Positions 62,479 to 64,000 of a stretch of DNA of 64,000 nucleotides are shown in pieces. The notes below the pieces were generated by a model. It was given only the letters and a program-made list of their open reading frames with translations. It did no database searches and was not told where the DNA came from. Position numbers and translations under genes: made by a program. Positions within the stretch are counted from its first letter, which is position 1. Each line of letters begins with the position of its first letter. The DNA comes from an uncultured Microbulbifer sp. (GTDB lineage Bacteria > Pseudomonadota > Gammaproteobacteria > Pseudomonadales > Cellvibrionaceae), in contig NZ_CANNGQ010000003.1 in NCBI RefSeq assembly GCF_947504145.1, positions 372,001-436,000 of the forward strand, given 5' to 3'.

Positions 62479-63969
62479 GTGACGAAATCCGGCACTGCTG
62501 CGACATCACTCGACCGACTGCAACTACAGCACCGCTACGCTGACCTGGGCCCGGTATTCGGCACCCCTACGGCGCCCACACCGCTTGAAAATCCACACCT
62601 TATTCATGTGAACAAAGAGGTGATGGCGCTTCTCGGACTGGATGTCGCCGAAGCCACCCACCCGGACTGGCCCAGCTACACCACCGGTAGCAAACTGTTT
62701 GCCGGCAGTGTGCCTCTTGCCATGAAATACACCGGCCACCAGTTTGGCGGTTACAACCCGGAACTGGGTGATGGCCGTGCACTACTGCTCGGCGAAGTGG
62801 AAAATTCCGGTAAACACTGGGACCTGCATTTAAAAGGCGCCGGGAAAACTCCCTACTCCCGCTTCGGCGACGGCCGTGCGGTATTGCGCTCGACCATCCG
62901 CGAATACCTTGCCGGTGAGGCACTGTCGACACTGGGAATTCGCAGCACCCGCGCGCTCAGTATTGTCGGCAGCCGCGAACCGGTGGCCCGGGAATCCATG
63001 GAAACCGGCGCGGCCCTGATTCGTGTAGCGCGCACACACATCCGCTTTGGCCATTTCGAATATCTGTTTTACACCCGCCAGCTGGACGCACAAAAGCAGC
63101 TGGTGGAGTTTGTATGCGCACAGTTTCTGCCAGAAGTGACTGGCCAACCGATTCAGGAACAGGCGGAAGCACTGCTGCGCTTTACCGTTCAGCGCAGCGC
63201 CGAGCTGGCTGCAGGCTGGCAGTCAGTGGGCTTCGCCCACGGTGTGCTGAATACGGACAACATGTCGATCATCGGCGACACCTTTGATTTCGGCCCATAC
63301 GGGTTTCTCGACGACTACGAGCCCGGCTTTATCTGCAATCATTCGGATCACACCGGGCGCTACGCTTTTGATGCGCAACCCGGAGTAGTGTTGTGGAACC
63401 TGAACGCACTGGCCCACGCATTTTCTTCACTGCTGGACGCAGAAATCCTGAAGGATTGCCTGGGTCAGTTTCAGCCGTTGCTGATTGAGCACTACGCGGG
63501 ATTAATGCGGGCGAAACTGGGACTGGCGCTGAAAGACGATGGTGATCAGCAGCTGTGTGCAGACCTGCTGCAGATACTGGAGCAGGGGCAGGTGGATTAC
63601 TCGCTGTTTTTCCGCACCCTCAGCCATTACACCGGAGAACGACCCGCGGCTGCGCTGGAAGCACTGGTCTCGCCCTCCCAACACGCAGTACTGCAGGACT
63701 GGCTGCGACGCTATGACCAGCGGCTGCAAAAAGAAAAGCGCCCTGCGCAGCAACGCAGCCAGGCGATGCTGGCGACCAACCCCAAATTTGTTTTGCGCAA
63801 CTACCTGGCACAGCGGGTGATCGAGGCCGCTGAGGCTGGTGATTACCAGCCCCTGGGGATTCTGTTTGATCTGCTACAGTCGCCATTCGACGAGCACCCC
63901 GGGTTTGAAGACTGGGCCGCAGCGCCCACGGACACCGGAAAACATCTGCCCATCAGCTGCTCGTCCTGA
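62479..63969 (+). CDS. selO: Protein AMPylase SelO (YdiU)
   Basis: SelO, 496 residues, a pseudokinase-fold enzyme that transfers AMP to proteins. Conserved segments are KYTGHQFGGYNPELGDGRAL, LHLKGAGKTPYSRFGDGRAV and HGVLNTDNMSIIGDTFDFGP. The protein ends in SCSS, the cysteine-containing tail typical of bacterial SelO; no selenocysteine codon is involved. The GTG start is 19 bases after the ppx stop, suggesting co-transcription. Confidence 0.93.
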   Translation: MTKSGTAATSLDRLQLQHRYADLGPVFGTPTAPTPLENPHLIHVNKEVMALLGLDVAEATHPDWPSYTTGSKLFAGSVPLAMKYTGHQFGGYNPELGDGRALLLGEVENSGKHWDLHLKGAGKTPYSRFGDGRAVLRSTIREYLAGEALSTLGIRSTRALSIVGSREPVARESMETGAALIRVARTHIRFGHFEYLFYTRQLDAQKQLVEFVCAQFLPEVTGQPIQEQAEALLRFTVQRSAELAAGWQSVGFAHGVLNTDNMSIIGDTFDFGPYGFLDDYEPGFICNHSDHTGRYAFDAQPGVVLWNLNALAHAFSSLLDAEILKDCLGQFQPLLIEHYAGLMRAKLGLALKDDGDQQLCADLLQILEQGQVDYSLFFRTLSHYTGERPAAALEALVSPSQHAVLQDWLRRYDQRLQKEKRPAQQRSQAMLATNPKFVLRNYLAQRVIEAAEAGDYQPLGILFDLLQSPFDEHPGFEDWAAAPTDTGKHLPISCSS

Positions 63970-64000
63970 ATCGGGCTTTAGATCGCTCGTTTTAAACCGG

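Noticed and set aside
63955..63969. Selenocysteine at the SelO C-terminus
   Set aside because: The codon is an ordinary TGC cysteine in SCSS followed by a stop. There is no in-frame TGA reading context.

Overview
The window looks like a chromosomal segment of a marine-type gammaproteobacterium. Gene order and protein sequences resemble Pseudomonas and, more closely, the Cellvibrionales (a Microbulbifer-like organism). This is inferred from gene order, from the close match of RpoB, RpoA and EF-Tu to gammaproteobacterial forms, and from the phytase/TonB/PhoX genes. I see no plasmid, phage, insertion-sequence or CRISPR signature. GC content is moderately high throughout.

From 1 to about 34.9 kb, almost everything reads on the minus strand and forms the large ribosomal and transcription supercluster. 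In transcription order (right to left) it runs: tRNA-Thr/Tyr/Gly/Thr-tuf2; tRNA-Trp-secE-nusG; rplK-rplA; rplJ-rplL-rpoB-rpoC; the str operon (rpsL-rpsG-fusA-tuf1); the S10 operon (rpsJ to rpsQ); the spc operon (rplN to secY-rpmJ); the alpha operon (rpsM-rpsK-rpsD-rpoA-rplQ). A YeaC-like gene and a membrane-anchored hypothetical gene follow. I could place good sigma70-type promoters for the tRNA-tuf2, tRNA-Trp-secE, str, S10 and alpha units. Hairpins with T-tracts lie after tuf1 and rplQ, between rplL and rpoB, and, notably, inside the leaders of rpsL and rplJ immediately before the ribosome binding site. The leader hairpins suggest premature-termination control of these operons.

From 35 to 44.9 kb the region is accessory or housekeeping: a SPOR-domain protein, type III pantothenate kinase (coaX), biotin ligase/repressor (birA), alanine racemase (alr), and a tightly overlapped three-gene unit (secreted alpha/beta hydrolase, ABC ATPase, ABC-2 permease). 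An unrecognised 318-residue protein follows, then a 101-bp REP-like palindromic element and an aldo/keto reductase.

From 45 to 51.6 kb there is a phosphate-scavenging locus: a lipoprotein beta-propeller phytase with two domains, a TonB-dependent receptor, and a divergent Tat-exported PhoX-type phosphatase. From 51.6 to 64 kb the window carries msrPQ (repair of oxidised periplasmic methionine), a tiny two-helix membrane protein, a YbaL/Kef-type antiporter, MarC, aceK (isocitrate dehydrogenase kinase/phosphatase), a small lipoprotein, and divergent ppk1 and ppx (polyphosphate synthesis and hydrolysis) followed by selO (protein AMPylase). Phosphate acquisition and storage is therefore a theme of the right-hand 20 kb.

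Most of the window is conserved core genome. I did not find a convincing previously undescribed defence or mobile system. The best leads are the two leader terminators, the REP-like element, the hydrolase-ABC unit, the phytase N-terminal half and the unrecognised 318-residue protein.
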